DNA of 64,000 nucleotides from Natrinema saccharevitans (lineage in GTDB: Archaea > Halobacteriota > Halobacteria > Halobacteriales > Natrialbaceae), in NCBI RefSeq assembly GCF_001953745.1, contig NZ_LWLN01000002.1, forward strand, positions 62,001 to 126,000. Direction: 5' to 3'. Positions within the stretch are counted from its first letter, which is position 1. Each line of letters opens with the position of its first letter. Below the pieces are notes generated by a model. That model made no database searches. It was not told the DNA's origin and saw only the letters and a program-made list of their open reading frames with translations. Of this stretch, positions 51,829 to 60,064 are shown piece after piece. Position numbers and translations under genes: made by a program.

Positions 51829-51830
51829 TG

Positions 51831-52160
51831 TCAATCCCAGCTCAGTGCGACGAAGAACGCGAGCAATCCGATCAGGATGAGTCCCGCGGAGCCGTGTTCT
51901 AACAACTCGACGGTCCGCACGGAGAAATACGGCAGGAGGTAGTACTCGAGGAAGACGACGAACCCGTAGACCGCGAACATGAGATAGCCAACGGCGACGA
52001 CGGCCATGCGACGGTCGCGTTCCCGTCGCCACGCCAGCGCGCTGAGCAGTGCGAGCGCCGCGCCGAGAACGAAGATCCCGAAACTGATCGTCTGCTCGAG
52101 TTGCTGGGCCAGCGTCAGTGCAACGAACATCGTGACGAATCCCGAAATGAGCCCTGCCAT
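51831..52160 (-). CDS. four-span membrane protein paired with a winged-helix regulator
   Basis: A 109-residue hydrophobic protein with spans at ISGFVTMFVALTLAQQL, FGIFVLGAALALLSALAW, AVVAVGYLMFAVYGFVVF and GSAGLILIGLLAFFVALSW. Haloarchaea often pair such a protein with a tandem winged-helix gene. Its stop is 2 bases before the regulator's ATG. It is likely the membrane sensor or modulator of that regulator. Confidence 0.72.
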   Translation of the reverse strand: MAGLISGFVTMFVALTLAQQLEQTISFGIFVLGAALALLSALAWRRERDRRMAVVAVGYLMFAVYGFVVFLEYYLLPYFSVRTVELLEHGSAGLILIGLLAFFVALSWD

Positions 52161-52625
52161 TCAATACGATTCGGCAGAGGTGTCGGGAAAGCAAAAGGAT
52201 TGTCGTCCAATCGTCGAATTGGACAGTTGGATCGGTCCCGGCGTCGGGTCGGGGGTCGGTTTGCTGTGGCGGCCGTCCTGTGGTGGATCGTATACGGAAC
52301 GGTTTCGTGACGGTAACAAACTGGTGCGACAGAACGAGATTCCGTTGCCGTTCAGGCCAGATCCGAGAGGTCTCCCCTGCCGTAGCGACTTCCTCACCGT
52401 CGTTCCACGATGTGGGTCGCGACGTTCGAAACGTCGCCGATAGACCGCGTTCGAGGAGGGTTTGATTCGTTCGGGTCGCTCGGAGGGAAGCCGAGACCGA
52501 CGGCGACGGAACGAGGGGCGACGGAGGTCCGACCGAACTGCGAGCGACCGGTACATAAATCACCATCACTGGTTGGGAGAACGCTTACTCGAACTGCTCC
52601 GGTCATGGTATTCGTACGATACCAT

Positions 52626-54689
52626 ATGGCACACAACCTAGGAGTGGACGTGGGTGGGACGTTCACTGACGTCATCGTCTTCGACGAGGACACCCACGAA
52701 CTCACGACCGACAAGGTACTCTCGACGCCGTCGAACCCGTCGGAGGGGGTCATCGTGGGGGTCGAAGAGGCCGTCGAAAAGGCCGGAACGACCGTCGGCG
52801 ACCTGAACCTGCTGTTCCACGGGACGACGGTCGTGACGAACATGCTACTCGAGGAGACGGGGTCTCGAGTGGGACTGCTTACCAGCGAGGGCCACGAGGA
52901 CGTCCTGCACTTGGCACGTGCGTGGACGCCGGGTCCGCTCTACGGCTGGATGGACATGGAGAAACCGGCACCGCTGGCGGACCTCGTCGACACGCGCAGC
53001 GTCGGCGGGCGGATCGGTTCGCCGGAGGGGGACGAACAGGAGCCGATCGACGAGGCGGAGGTCCGAGCGGCGGTCCGGGAACTCGCCGATTCGGGCGTCG
53101 AGTCGCTGACCGTCGCCCTCCTGAACTCGTATCTGAACCCGGCCCACGAGCGACAGGTTCGAGACATCATTCGGGACGAGTGTCCCGACCTGCCGGTATC
53201 GATCTCCGCGGAGATCGTCCCGGAGTACGGCGAGTACGAGCGGACGCTGACGACGGTCATCAACGACTACGCCCGGCCGCAGGTAATCGACTACCTCGAG
53301 GACCTCGACGACTCGCTCGAGGTGGCCGGGTCGTCGGCGACGATGAACGTCGTCCGCTCCGACGGGGGGCTGATGAGTTCCGAGGCCGCGAAACACCGGC
53401 CGGTCGAACTCGCCCTGTCAGGGCCGTCGGGCGGCGTCGTCGGCGCGGCGACCATCGCCGAAAAGAAGGGCGTTCCCGACGTCCTCACTCTGGACATGGG
53501 CGGGACCTCGACTGACGTCTCCCTGGTCGAGGACGGCAAGCCCGAGACGACGCGGCAGACGAAGGTCGGCTACCGTGAGTTCAAGTCTCGGGCCGTGGAC
53601 GTCAACACGGTCGGCGCGGGCGGGGGCTCCATCGCCCGCGTCCAGCTGTCGGGATCGCTTCAGGTCGGGCCCGAGAGCGCCGGTGCGGATCCGGGACCGG
53701 CCTGTTACGGACAGGGCGGCGAGGAGCCGACCGTGACCGACGCGAACGTCGTTCTCGGTCGGATTCCGTCGAACGTCCAGCTCGGCGGGACGATGGACCT
53801 CGACCGCGACGCGGCCCGGGACGCGATTCGAACGGTCGCGGACGAACGCGACAGCTCCGTCGAGGAGGCCGCACAGGCGATCCTCGACATCGTCAACGAG
53901 AACATGTACAGCGCGCTCCGCGTCGTCTCCGTCGAGCGCGGCTACGACCCGCGGGACTTCGGACTCGTCGCCTTCGGCGGTGCCGGCCCGATGCACGCCA
54001 ACGCGCTGGCGGACGTGATGGACGCCTACCCGCTGATCGTCCCGCCGGGTCCGGGAGTCATGAGCGCCTTCGGCTTCCTGACCAGTGACGTCCAGAACGA
54101 GTTCTCCGAAACGTACCTGAAGACGGACCAAGACGTCGACGGTGCGGCGGTGTACGACGCGTATCAGGAACTGAAGCAGGAGGCCACCGACTGGCTCGTC
54201 TCCGAGGGCGTCGGCGAGGAGAACCACGCCTTCGAGTACTACGCCGACTGCCGGTACTACCGGCAAGACGTTCAGATGTCGATCCCGATCGACGTTTCGA
54301 ACCTCCGGACCGACGAGGGCATCGCGGAGATCAAAGACGACTTCGAGACGCGCCACGAGCAGCGCTTCGGCTTCTCGCTCGACGCGCCGCTCGAGATCGC
54401 GAACCTCCGTGTCATCGGCAAAGGCACGATCCAGGGCGTCACGCTCGAGGAACGCGAGATCGGCGGCGAGGACCCGAGCGGGGCCGAGGTCGGTACGCAG
54501 GAGGTCTTCTTCGACGACGATTACCACGAGACGCCGATCTACGACCGGACGCAGTTGCGTCCCGGCAACGCTATCGCCGGCCCGGCGATCGTCACCGACG
54601 ACGACTCGACGGTCGTCGTCCAGCCGGATCACACGGCGACGGTCGATCGGTACGCGAACCTCGAGATAACGCGAGGCGATTCACGATGA
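52626..54689 (+). CDS. hyuA: hydantoinase/oxoprolinase subunit A
   Basis: A 687-residue HyuA protein of the ASKHA ATPase fold. The N-terminal LGVDVGGTFTDVIVFDEDTH and central LDMGGTSTDVSLVEDG are the two phosphate loops; VNTVGAGGGSIARVQ and LVAFGGAGPMHANALAD complete the nucleotide site. With HyuB it hydrolyses hydantoin-type rings or 5-oxoproline, or carboxylates acetone/acetophenone-type substrates, using ATP. The ATG at 52626 starts the fold; upstream frame is not conserved-looking. The 4-base overlap with hyuB (54686-54689) shows one operon. Confidence 0.9.
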   Translation: MAHNLGVDVGGTFTDVIVFDEDTHELTTDKVLSTPSNPSEGVIVGVEEAVEKAGTTVGDLNLLFHGTTVVTNMLLEETGSRVGLLTSEGHEDVLHLARAWTPGPLYGWMDMEKPAPLADLVDTRSVGGRIGSPEGDEQEPIDEAEVRAAVRELADSGVESLTVALLNSYLNPAHERQVRDIIRDECPDLPVSISAEIVPEYGEYERTLTTVINDYARPQVIDYLEDLDDSLEVAGSSATMNVVRSDGGLMSSEAAKHRPVELALSGPSGGVVGAATIAEKKGVPDVLTLDMGGTSTDVSLVEDGKPETTRQTKVGYREFKSRAVDVNTVGAGGGSIARVQLSGSLQVGPESAGADPGPACYGQGGEEPTVTDANVVLGRIPSNVQLGGTMDLDRDAARDAIRTVADERDSSVEEAAQAILDIVNENMYSALRVVSVERGYDPRDFGLVAFGGAGPMHANALADVMDAYPLIVPPGPGVMSAFGFLTSDVQNEFSETYLKTDQDVDGAAVYDAYQELKQEATDWLVSEGVGEENHAFEYYADCRYYRQDVQMSIPIDVSNLRTDEGIAEIKDDFETRHEQRFGFSLDAPLEIANLRVIGKGTIQGVTLEEREIGGEDPSGAEVGTQEVFFDDDYHETPIYDRTQLRPGNAIAGPAIVTDDDSTVVVQPDHTATVDRYANLEITRGDSR

Positions 54690-56551
54690 GCCAGCACGCA
54701 GCCGACGCCACCCCCGATTTCGTCGGCGATCACGACATCGACGCGACGACCCTCGACATCATCGAGAACACGCTCTCGAACACGCGCCACGAAATGGACC
54801 GCGTCCTCGAGACGACGGCGATCAGTCCGGTCATCAGGGAACAGTCCGATCAGTTCCCGCTGATCGCCGACCCGCAGGGACGGATGGTCATGGGACAGTT
54901 CGGCAGCGCCATCGACACGATCATCGAGAACGCCCCCTTCGGCTGGGACGAACTGAACGAGGGCGACGTCATCGCGACCAACGACCCGTACATGTGTGCC
55001 GGTGCGGTCTCACACACGCCGGACATGTTGTTGCTCCGGCCGATCTTCTACGAGGGCGACCTCGTCGGCTTCGGCAGCCAGTGGGGCAACCTGATGGACG
55101 TCGGGGGGAAGACTCCCGGCAGCATGCCCGTTCAGGCGGCGACCATCTTCGAAGAGGGGATGCGACTCCCGCCAGTCAAACTCTACAAGGGCGGCGAGTT
55201 CGACAGCGAACTCCTCGAGACGTTCGCGCACAACACGCGGCTTCCCGAGCACGCCGAGGCGGACATCAAGGCGCTCGCGGCCGGTACGGCCGTCGCCGAA
55301 TCCCGCGTACAGGAACTCTGTGAACGGTTCGGGAAGGAGACCTACCTCGAGGGCTGTGACGCCATTCTCGACCGCACTCGCGACGGGATGATCGATCTCA
55401 TCCGCGAGTTCGTGCCCGAAGGCGAACGCTACACCTTCGAGGACTACGTCGACGACGACGGGATGGGCAACGGGCCGATCAAACTCCACCTCGAGATCTA
55501 CCGCGAGGGCGATACCGTCTACCTCGATTGGGAGGGGACCGACGACCAGGTTCCCGGAACGGTGAACTTCCTCCTGAACGAGAAGATGTTCAAGATGTTC
55601 ACCGGTGTCTTTCTCATCATGGCGTTCGACCCGCTGCTGACGTTCAACGACGGGTACTACGATCTCTTCGAGGTCAACCTGCCCGAGGGGACCGTCGTTC
55701 AGCCGGAGTTCCCGGCCGCCCTGGGTAACCGGTTGCCCCTGATGGCCCGTCAGTTCGACGTCCTGCAGGCGACGTTCTCGAAGCTCATCGACGACTTCAG
55801 CGTCGCCGGCAGCTACGGAACCTCGCCGAATCTGGTCTACGCCGGCACCGACTCCGAGGGGAACGACTTCCAGATGCTCGAGATCCTCTACGGCGGCATC
55901 CCCGCTCGACCGGGCGGTGACGGCCTCGACGGTCACTCCTGGTGGCCGCTGTTCCGGACCGTCCCCGCCGAGTATCAGGAGGCCTACTACCCGCTCACGA
56001 TCGACGAGTACAGCACGCGAACCGATACCGGCGGTGCCGGCCGGTACCGCGGCGGCCACGGAATAACGAAGGTCTACACCTTCGAGGAGGACGGCGCGAT
56101 CACGTTTCAGGACGACCGGGCACACACCTATCCGTGGGGCGTCGACGGCGGGAAACACGCCCAGACCAGCGAGAAGAAGCTCGTCCGAACGGACGGCACC
56201 GAGGAGGAACTCCCCTCCAAGGTCGAGAACGTCGCCGTCTCGACCGGCGACAAGCTCGTCTTCCGGACCGCCGGCGGCGGCGGTCTCGGTGACCCCCTCG
56301 AGCGCGACCCGGAACTCGTCGCCGAAGAGGTCCGGCAGGGGCTCGTCTCGCCCGGCGACGCCCGCGAGGAGTACGGCGTCGTCCTCCAAGACGGAACCGT
56401 CGACGAGGCTGCGACCGACGAAGCTCGCGAGGACCGCCGCGAGACCCGCGGCGAGCCCGCGGAGTTCGATTACGGGCCGCTCCCGGACGACGAGGACCTC
56501 GCCGACCGGATCGCCGACGAGCGCCGCGAGTTCGAGGACCGACACGACTGA
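54686..56551 (+). CDS. hyuB: hydantoinase subunit B
   Basis: A 621-residue HyuB protein. Signatures: DIIENTLSNTRHEMDRVLET, AISPVIREQSDQFPLI, VIATNDPYMCAGAVSHTPDM, GFGSQWGNLMDVGGKTPGS and, near the end, TGGAGRYRGGHGITKVY with RTAGGGGLGDPLER. It is the catalytic partner of HyuA. Cys in DPYMCAGAVSHTPD and several His probably bind metal. An isochorismatase-family hydrolase follows 24 bases later, which points to a hydantoin or carbamoyl substrate. Confidence 0.9.
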   Translation: MSQHAADATPDFVGDHDIDATTLDIIENTLSNTRHEMDRVLETTAISPVIREQSDQFPLIADPQGRMVMGQFGSAIDTIIENAPFGWDELNEGDVIATNDPYMCAGAVSHTPDMLLLRPIFYEGDLVGFGSQWGNLMDVGGKTPGSMPVQAATIFEEGMRLPPVKLYKGGEFDSELLETFAHNTRLPEHAEADIKALAAGTAVAESRVQELCERFGKETYLEGCDAILDRTRDGMIDLIREFVPEGERYTFEDYVDDDGMGNGPIKLHLEIYREGDTVYLDWEGTDDQVPGTVNFLLNEKMFKMFTGVFLIMAFDPLLTFNDGYYDLFEVNLPEGTVVQPEFPAALGNRLPLMARQFDVLQATFSKLIDDFSVAGSYGTSPNLVYAGTDSEGNDFQMLEILYGGIPARPGGDGLDGHSWWPLFRTVPAEYQEAYYPLTIDEYSTRTDTGGAGRYRGGHGITKVYTFEEDGAITFQDDRAHTYPWGVDGGKHAQTSEKKLVRTDGTEEELPSKVENVAVSTGDKLVFRTAGGGGLGDPLERDPELVAEEVRQGLVSPGDAREEYGVVLQDGTVDEAATDEAREDRRETRGEPAEFDYGPLPDDEDLADRIADERREFEDRHD

Positions 56552-56575
56552 GAAACGCACGTCTATCATACCGCT

Positions 56576-57217
56576 ATGAACTGGCTCGACGACACGGAGG
56601 ACCGCTACGACGACCTGGAGTTCGGCGAGAGCGTCGGCATGGGGGACCGGCCGGCGCTGCTCGTCATCGACCTCATCAACGCCTTCACCGATCCGAGTTC
56701 GAACCTCGGGGCCGACGTCGACGACGTCCTCGAGCAGACAGGACGGCTGCTCGAGGCGTTCCGGGAGCGCGACCTGCCCCGATACTTCACCACCGTCGCG
56801 TTCGAGGAGTCGTACGGCGACGCGGGGATGTTCGTCGAGAAGGTCCCCGCACTCAAGGAACTCCGTCTCGGTACTGACCGCGTCGAGGTGGACGAGCGTA
56901 TCGAACCGATCGACGACGAACGGGTCATCCTGAAGAAGTACGCAAGCGCCTTCTTCGGGACCGATCTCCAGTCGGAACTGACGACTAACCGCGTCGATAC
57001 CCTCGTACTCGCCGGCGTTACGACCAGCGGCTGCGTCCGCGCGACGGCGGTTGACAGCCTCCAGCACGGCTATCGAACGATCGTTCCGGCAGACGCCGTG
57101 GGCGACAGAGCGGACGGCCCCCACAGGGCGAATCTCCTCGACATCGACGCGAAATACGGCGACGTCGTACCGACCGAGACCGTTCTCGAGGAGATTCCGA
57201 CCTCGTCCGAGAAGTAA
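56576..57217 (+). CDS. isochorismatase-family amidohydrolase (N-carbamoylsarcosine-amidase-like)
   Basis: A 213-residue cysteine hydrolase. The catalytic triad is Asp in LVIDLINAFTD, Lys in ILKKYASAFFGTDL and Cys in GVTTSGCVRATAVDS. Relatives cleave N-carbamoyl amino acids, nicotinamide or ureidoacrylate. Following hyuAB it would hydrolyse the N-carbamoyl product of ring opening to the amino acid (for example sarcosine), CO2 and ammonia. It is 24 bases after hyuB, on the same strand. Confidence 0.85.
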   Translation: MNWLDDTEDRYDDLEFGESVGMGDRPALLVIDLINAFTDPSSNLGADVDDVLEQTGRLLEAFRERDLPRYFTTVAFEESYGDAGMFVEKVPALKELRLGTDRVEVDERIEPIDDERVILKKYASAFFGTDLQSELTTNRVDTLVLAGVTTSGCVRATAVDSLQHGYRTIVPADAVGDRADGPHRANLLDIDAKYGDVVPTETVLEEIPTSSEK

Positions 57218-57403
57218 GAGCGGACGGACGCGCGACGAGGTGCGAACGGGAGACGGCACCGAGCGTAGTGGGATCGGGTACTACCCGTCACGCTGACCGG
57301 AACCCCCTGTCGCGTTCCTATCGCACCACACGACGGATGTAATCACGGTCTACCGCAGGGGATATACAAGTTTATTGTCCGATGACGCAAGACGATATGC
57401 ATC

Positions 57404-60064
57404 GTGTCACTTAAACGGTCGAAACCGATCGATCGACTGTATCGCGAGGTCGCCGATTCCGACCTCGTGATCGTTCCCGACTCGCCGCTGGCGGACGCCC
57501 TCAACCGACGCCTCGAGCGGCCCCATTTCGGTCCCTTCGCGATCACGCCCCGGCGGCTCGCGACGGCGCGTCGCGAGACCGCGGAGGACCGGACCGCGTT
57601 CCTCGAGGTGATCGGCGAGACCGACCTCGGGTGGAAGGAAGTCGCGTACGCCGTCGGCAACGTTCTCCAGTGTTGGGAGTACCGGGGACGCGCCGACGCG
57701 ATCCTCGAGTACGACGCGTTCGATACGCACGCGACCAGAACCGTCGTCGACGTCGTCGACTCGCTGCAGACGTCCTCGCGGCTGCTCGCGGACTACGAGA
57801 TCGACGTCGGTGCGGACGGGTCGGTCGCGGTCGTCGGCGAGTCCCAACTGACGAACCTCGAGCGGTCGATCCTCCCCGACGAGTACGAGTCGATCGATCG
57901 GTTCACCGAGGACGCGTTCGCTCTCCCGCCGTTTCGGCTCTTCGAGTCGCCGGCGGCGATCGTCGACGCGATCCTCGATACCGTCACGCGGGACAACGCG
58001 GACGAGATCGGTATCGTCCTCGACGCGAGCAGCGCGTATTCCCCGCTCGTCGAATCGGCGCTCGAGACGGCGGAGATTCCGTACTACGGCGGCCCCGACT
58101 TCATGGACGATCGGGATCACCGCGCGTTCGTGCAGTTGCTGCGCCGCGTGACGGCCGGCTCCGATACCCGCGTTCGCGCCGTCAGGGCATTGCTTTCCTG
58201 TCTCGATGCAACGGTATCCGTCGAACACGACGAGAAGCGACTCGTCGACGTCGACGACCCCGAGGTCGAGTGGCTTCGCGAGTTCATCGGGCGAGCGGAC
58301 GCGCTCACCTTCGAAGCGGCGTTGCACGCGTACGAGGAGCGGACGGAACGGACGCTGGAGGCGTTCCGCGACGAACTCGAGCGACTCGGCCTGCTCGCGG
58401 AACCGATCACGGCGGACGCGATCGATCGACTCATCTTCTACCTCGAGACCTACGAGGTGCCGATCGACCGGGACGACGAGGGGGTCCTGCTGGCGGACGC
58501 GAAGTCCGCCTCGTTCGTCGATCGGCCGGTCGTCTTCTATCTGGGACTCGACGAGGACTGGACCCGCGACTCGCCGAACCGGCCGTGGGTCGACCGCGAC
58601 GAGGAGTACGGACGAAACGTCGACGGCTTCCAGTCGCTCCTCCAGAGCGGCGTCGAACGCCACTACCTCGTGCAGGACGCGGCCGGCGGCGCGCCCGTTA
58701 CGCCGTGTCTGTACTTCGACGAACTGCTCGAGACCGAGTTCGACCGGTTCAGCGATCTCGAGTCGGTCCGTCATGCCCGGACGGCCCGACCGACCGGTGG
58801 CGGCTTCGACCGGGAGCCGCTGGCGACGGCCGTCGAATCCGAACGCCTCGAGACGATCAGTCAGTCGAGCCTGAACGCCTACGCGAACTCGCCGCGGGAC
58901 TACGCGTTCGGTCGGCTCGTGGATTCGCCTGACAGGAACCGCTTCGTCGAGGGAACCCTCTTTCACGACTTCGCCGAAGTCGTCGCCACCCATCCCGGGT
59001 TCGTCGACGACGCGCGTCTCGAGGACGTCGTCGACCTCGTGATCGAGGAAACGCGGCCGTTTCATCGGTCGATCGACCTCGAGACACAGCGGACGCGGTA
59101 TCGGATCGGTCTCGAGACGATCCGCGAGTACCTCGAGGGACACGCGCCGATCGAGACGGCGTTTCTGACGCCCTCGAGCGGCCGGGGAACGAATGCCGTC
59201 GCGGACTACTTCGATCGCCCCGTCGACTCGCCGGCGACCGAGCGGTGGTTCGACGACGAGTCGCTTCGGCTCAAGGGCAAGATCGACCTCGTCCGGTCGC
59301 CGACGCAGCTGGTCGATTTCAAGAGCGGGAGCCGAACGTCAGCGTCGCAGGTGACGGAACGCGCCTCGATCGAGGAGCCGAGCGACAGGCCGAACTTCCA
59401 GGCCGTGTGCTATCTCGCGTACTGGCGACGGCAACGGCCCGACGAGCGCCTCGAGTTTACGTTCTTTCACTTCCTCGAGACGCTCGACGACGTCGTCACC
59501 GGCGACGCGTCTCTCGAGGACTGCCTGACGACGGTGACGTACCGTCCCGTCGCGTTCGACGAGTTCGTCCAGTCCCGGACGGTCTTCGACGAGCTCCGAA
59601 ACGATGCCGCCAACAAGTGCAACAAAACGTTCTCGAAGACCGACTACGAGACGTATCTGTCCGTCTTCGACACCCGCGACGTTCCGAGGACGCGGGACGC
59701 CGACGAGCTGGCCGACTCGCCGTTCGGCGAAGCGCTCCGCGAGCGCCTGCTCGACGCCGTCGGCGACTACAAGTACGTCAGGAAGGGCTGTACGCAAGCG
59801 TTCAGACACCTCTGTCGCTATCGGAAATCGGGGTACTTCGTCGAAGACCTCGACGCGTTCGAGCGCTTCGTCGACGAGCAACTCGAGGCGGTGAACCGCT
59901 ATCGCCGCGGCGAGGACCGCTTCCCGGTCGACGGCCGCGCCGGCGAACCGAACTACCGCTACGTGGACAACCGCGAGATGCTGCTTACCGACCCCCGATC
60001 CGCTCGAGACGACACACGAACTCCGACGGGTGCCGGAGACGAGGGCGCGGAGGTGGGTCGGTGA
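57404..60064 (+). CDS. AddB-like nuclease of haloarchaeal helicase-nuclease pair
   Basis: An 886-residue protein. The first about 450 residues resemble an inactive helicase fold (no intact Walker A; VVFYLGLDEDWTRDSPNRPW). The C-terminal part is a RecB/AddB-type nuclease: FVEGTLFHDFAEVVA, LRLKGKIDLVRS and LVDFKSGSRTSAS, containing the Asp and Lys of PD-(D/E)XK. Cys in NKCNKTFSK and KGCTQAFRHLCRY could hold an iron-sulfur cluster as in AddB. It starts with GTG after a TATA-like GATATACAAG. Its stop overlaps the helicase start (GTGA), so the two form one complex for double-strand break end processing. Confidence 0.78.
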   Translation: MSLKRSKPIDRLYREVADSDLVIVPDSPLADALNRRLERPHFGPFAITPRRLATARRETAEDRTAFLEVIGETDLGWKEVAYAVGNVLQCWEYRGRADAILEYDAFDTHATRTVVDVVDSLQTSSRLLADYEIDVGADGSVAVVGESQLTNLERSILPDEYESIDRFTEDAFALPPFRLFESPAAIVDAILDTVTRDNADEIGIVLDASSAYSPLVESALETAEIPYYGGPDFMDDRDHRAFVQLLRRVTAGSDTRVRAVRALLSCLDATVSVEHDEKRLVDVDDPEVEWLREFIGRADALTFEAALHAYEERTERTLEAFRDELERLGLLAEPITADAIDRLIFYLETYEVPIDRDDEGVLLADAKSASFVDRPVVFYLGLDEDWTRDSPNRPWVDRDEEYGRNVDGFQSLLQSGVERHYLVQDAAGGAPVTPCLYFDELLETEFDRFSDLESVRHARTARPTGGGFDREPLATAVESERLETISQSSLNAYANSPRDYAFGRLVDSPDRNRFVEGTLFHDFAEVVATHPGFVDDARLEDVVDLVIEETRPFHRSIDLETQRTRYRIGLETIREYLEGHAPIETAFLTPSSGRGTNAVADYFDRPVDSPATERWFDDESLRLKGKIDLVRSPTQLVDFKSGSRTSASQVTERASIEEPSDRPNFQAVCYLAYWRRQRPDERLEFTFFHFLETLDDVVTGDASLEDCLTTVTYRPVAFDEFVQSRTVFDELRNDAANKCNKTFSKTDYETYLSVFDTRDVPRTRDADELADSPFGEALRERLLDAVGDYKYVRKGCTQAFRHLCRYRKSGYFVEDLDAFERFVDEQLEAVNRYRRGEDRFPVDGRAGEPNYRYVDNREMLLTDPRSARDDTRTPTGAGDEGAEVGR

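Noticed and set aside
55010-57259. A 749-codon open frame on the minus strand opposite hyuB and the amidohydrolase gene
   Set aside because: The plus strand carries complete, motif-rich enzymes there. The minus frame is the usual open shadow of GC-rich haloarchaeal codons with no recognisable domain.
59245-60060. A longer N-terminus for the helicase
   Set aside because: The extension is Arg-rich and overlaps the nuclease gene in another frame. Helicase similarity starts after the GTG at 60061.
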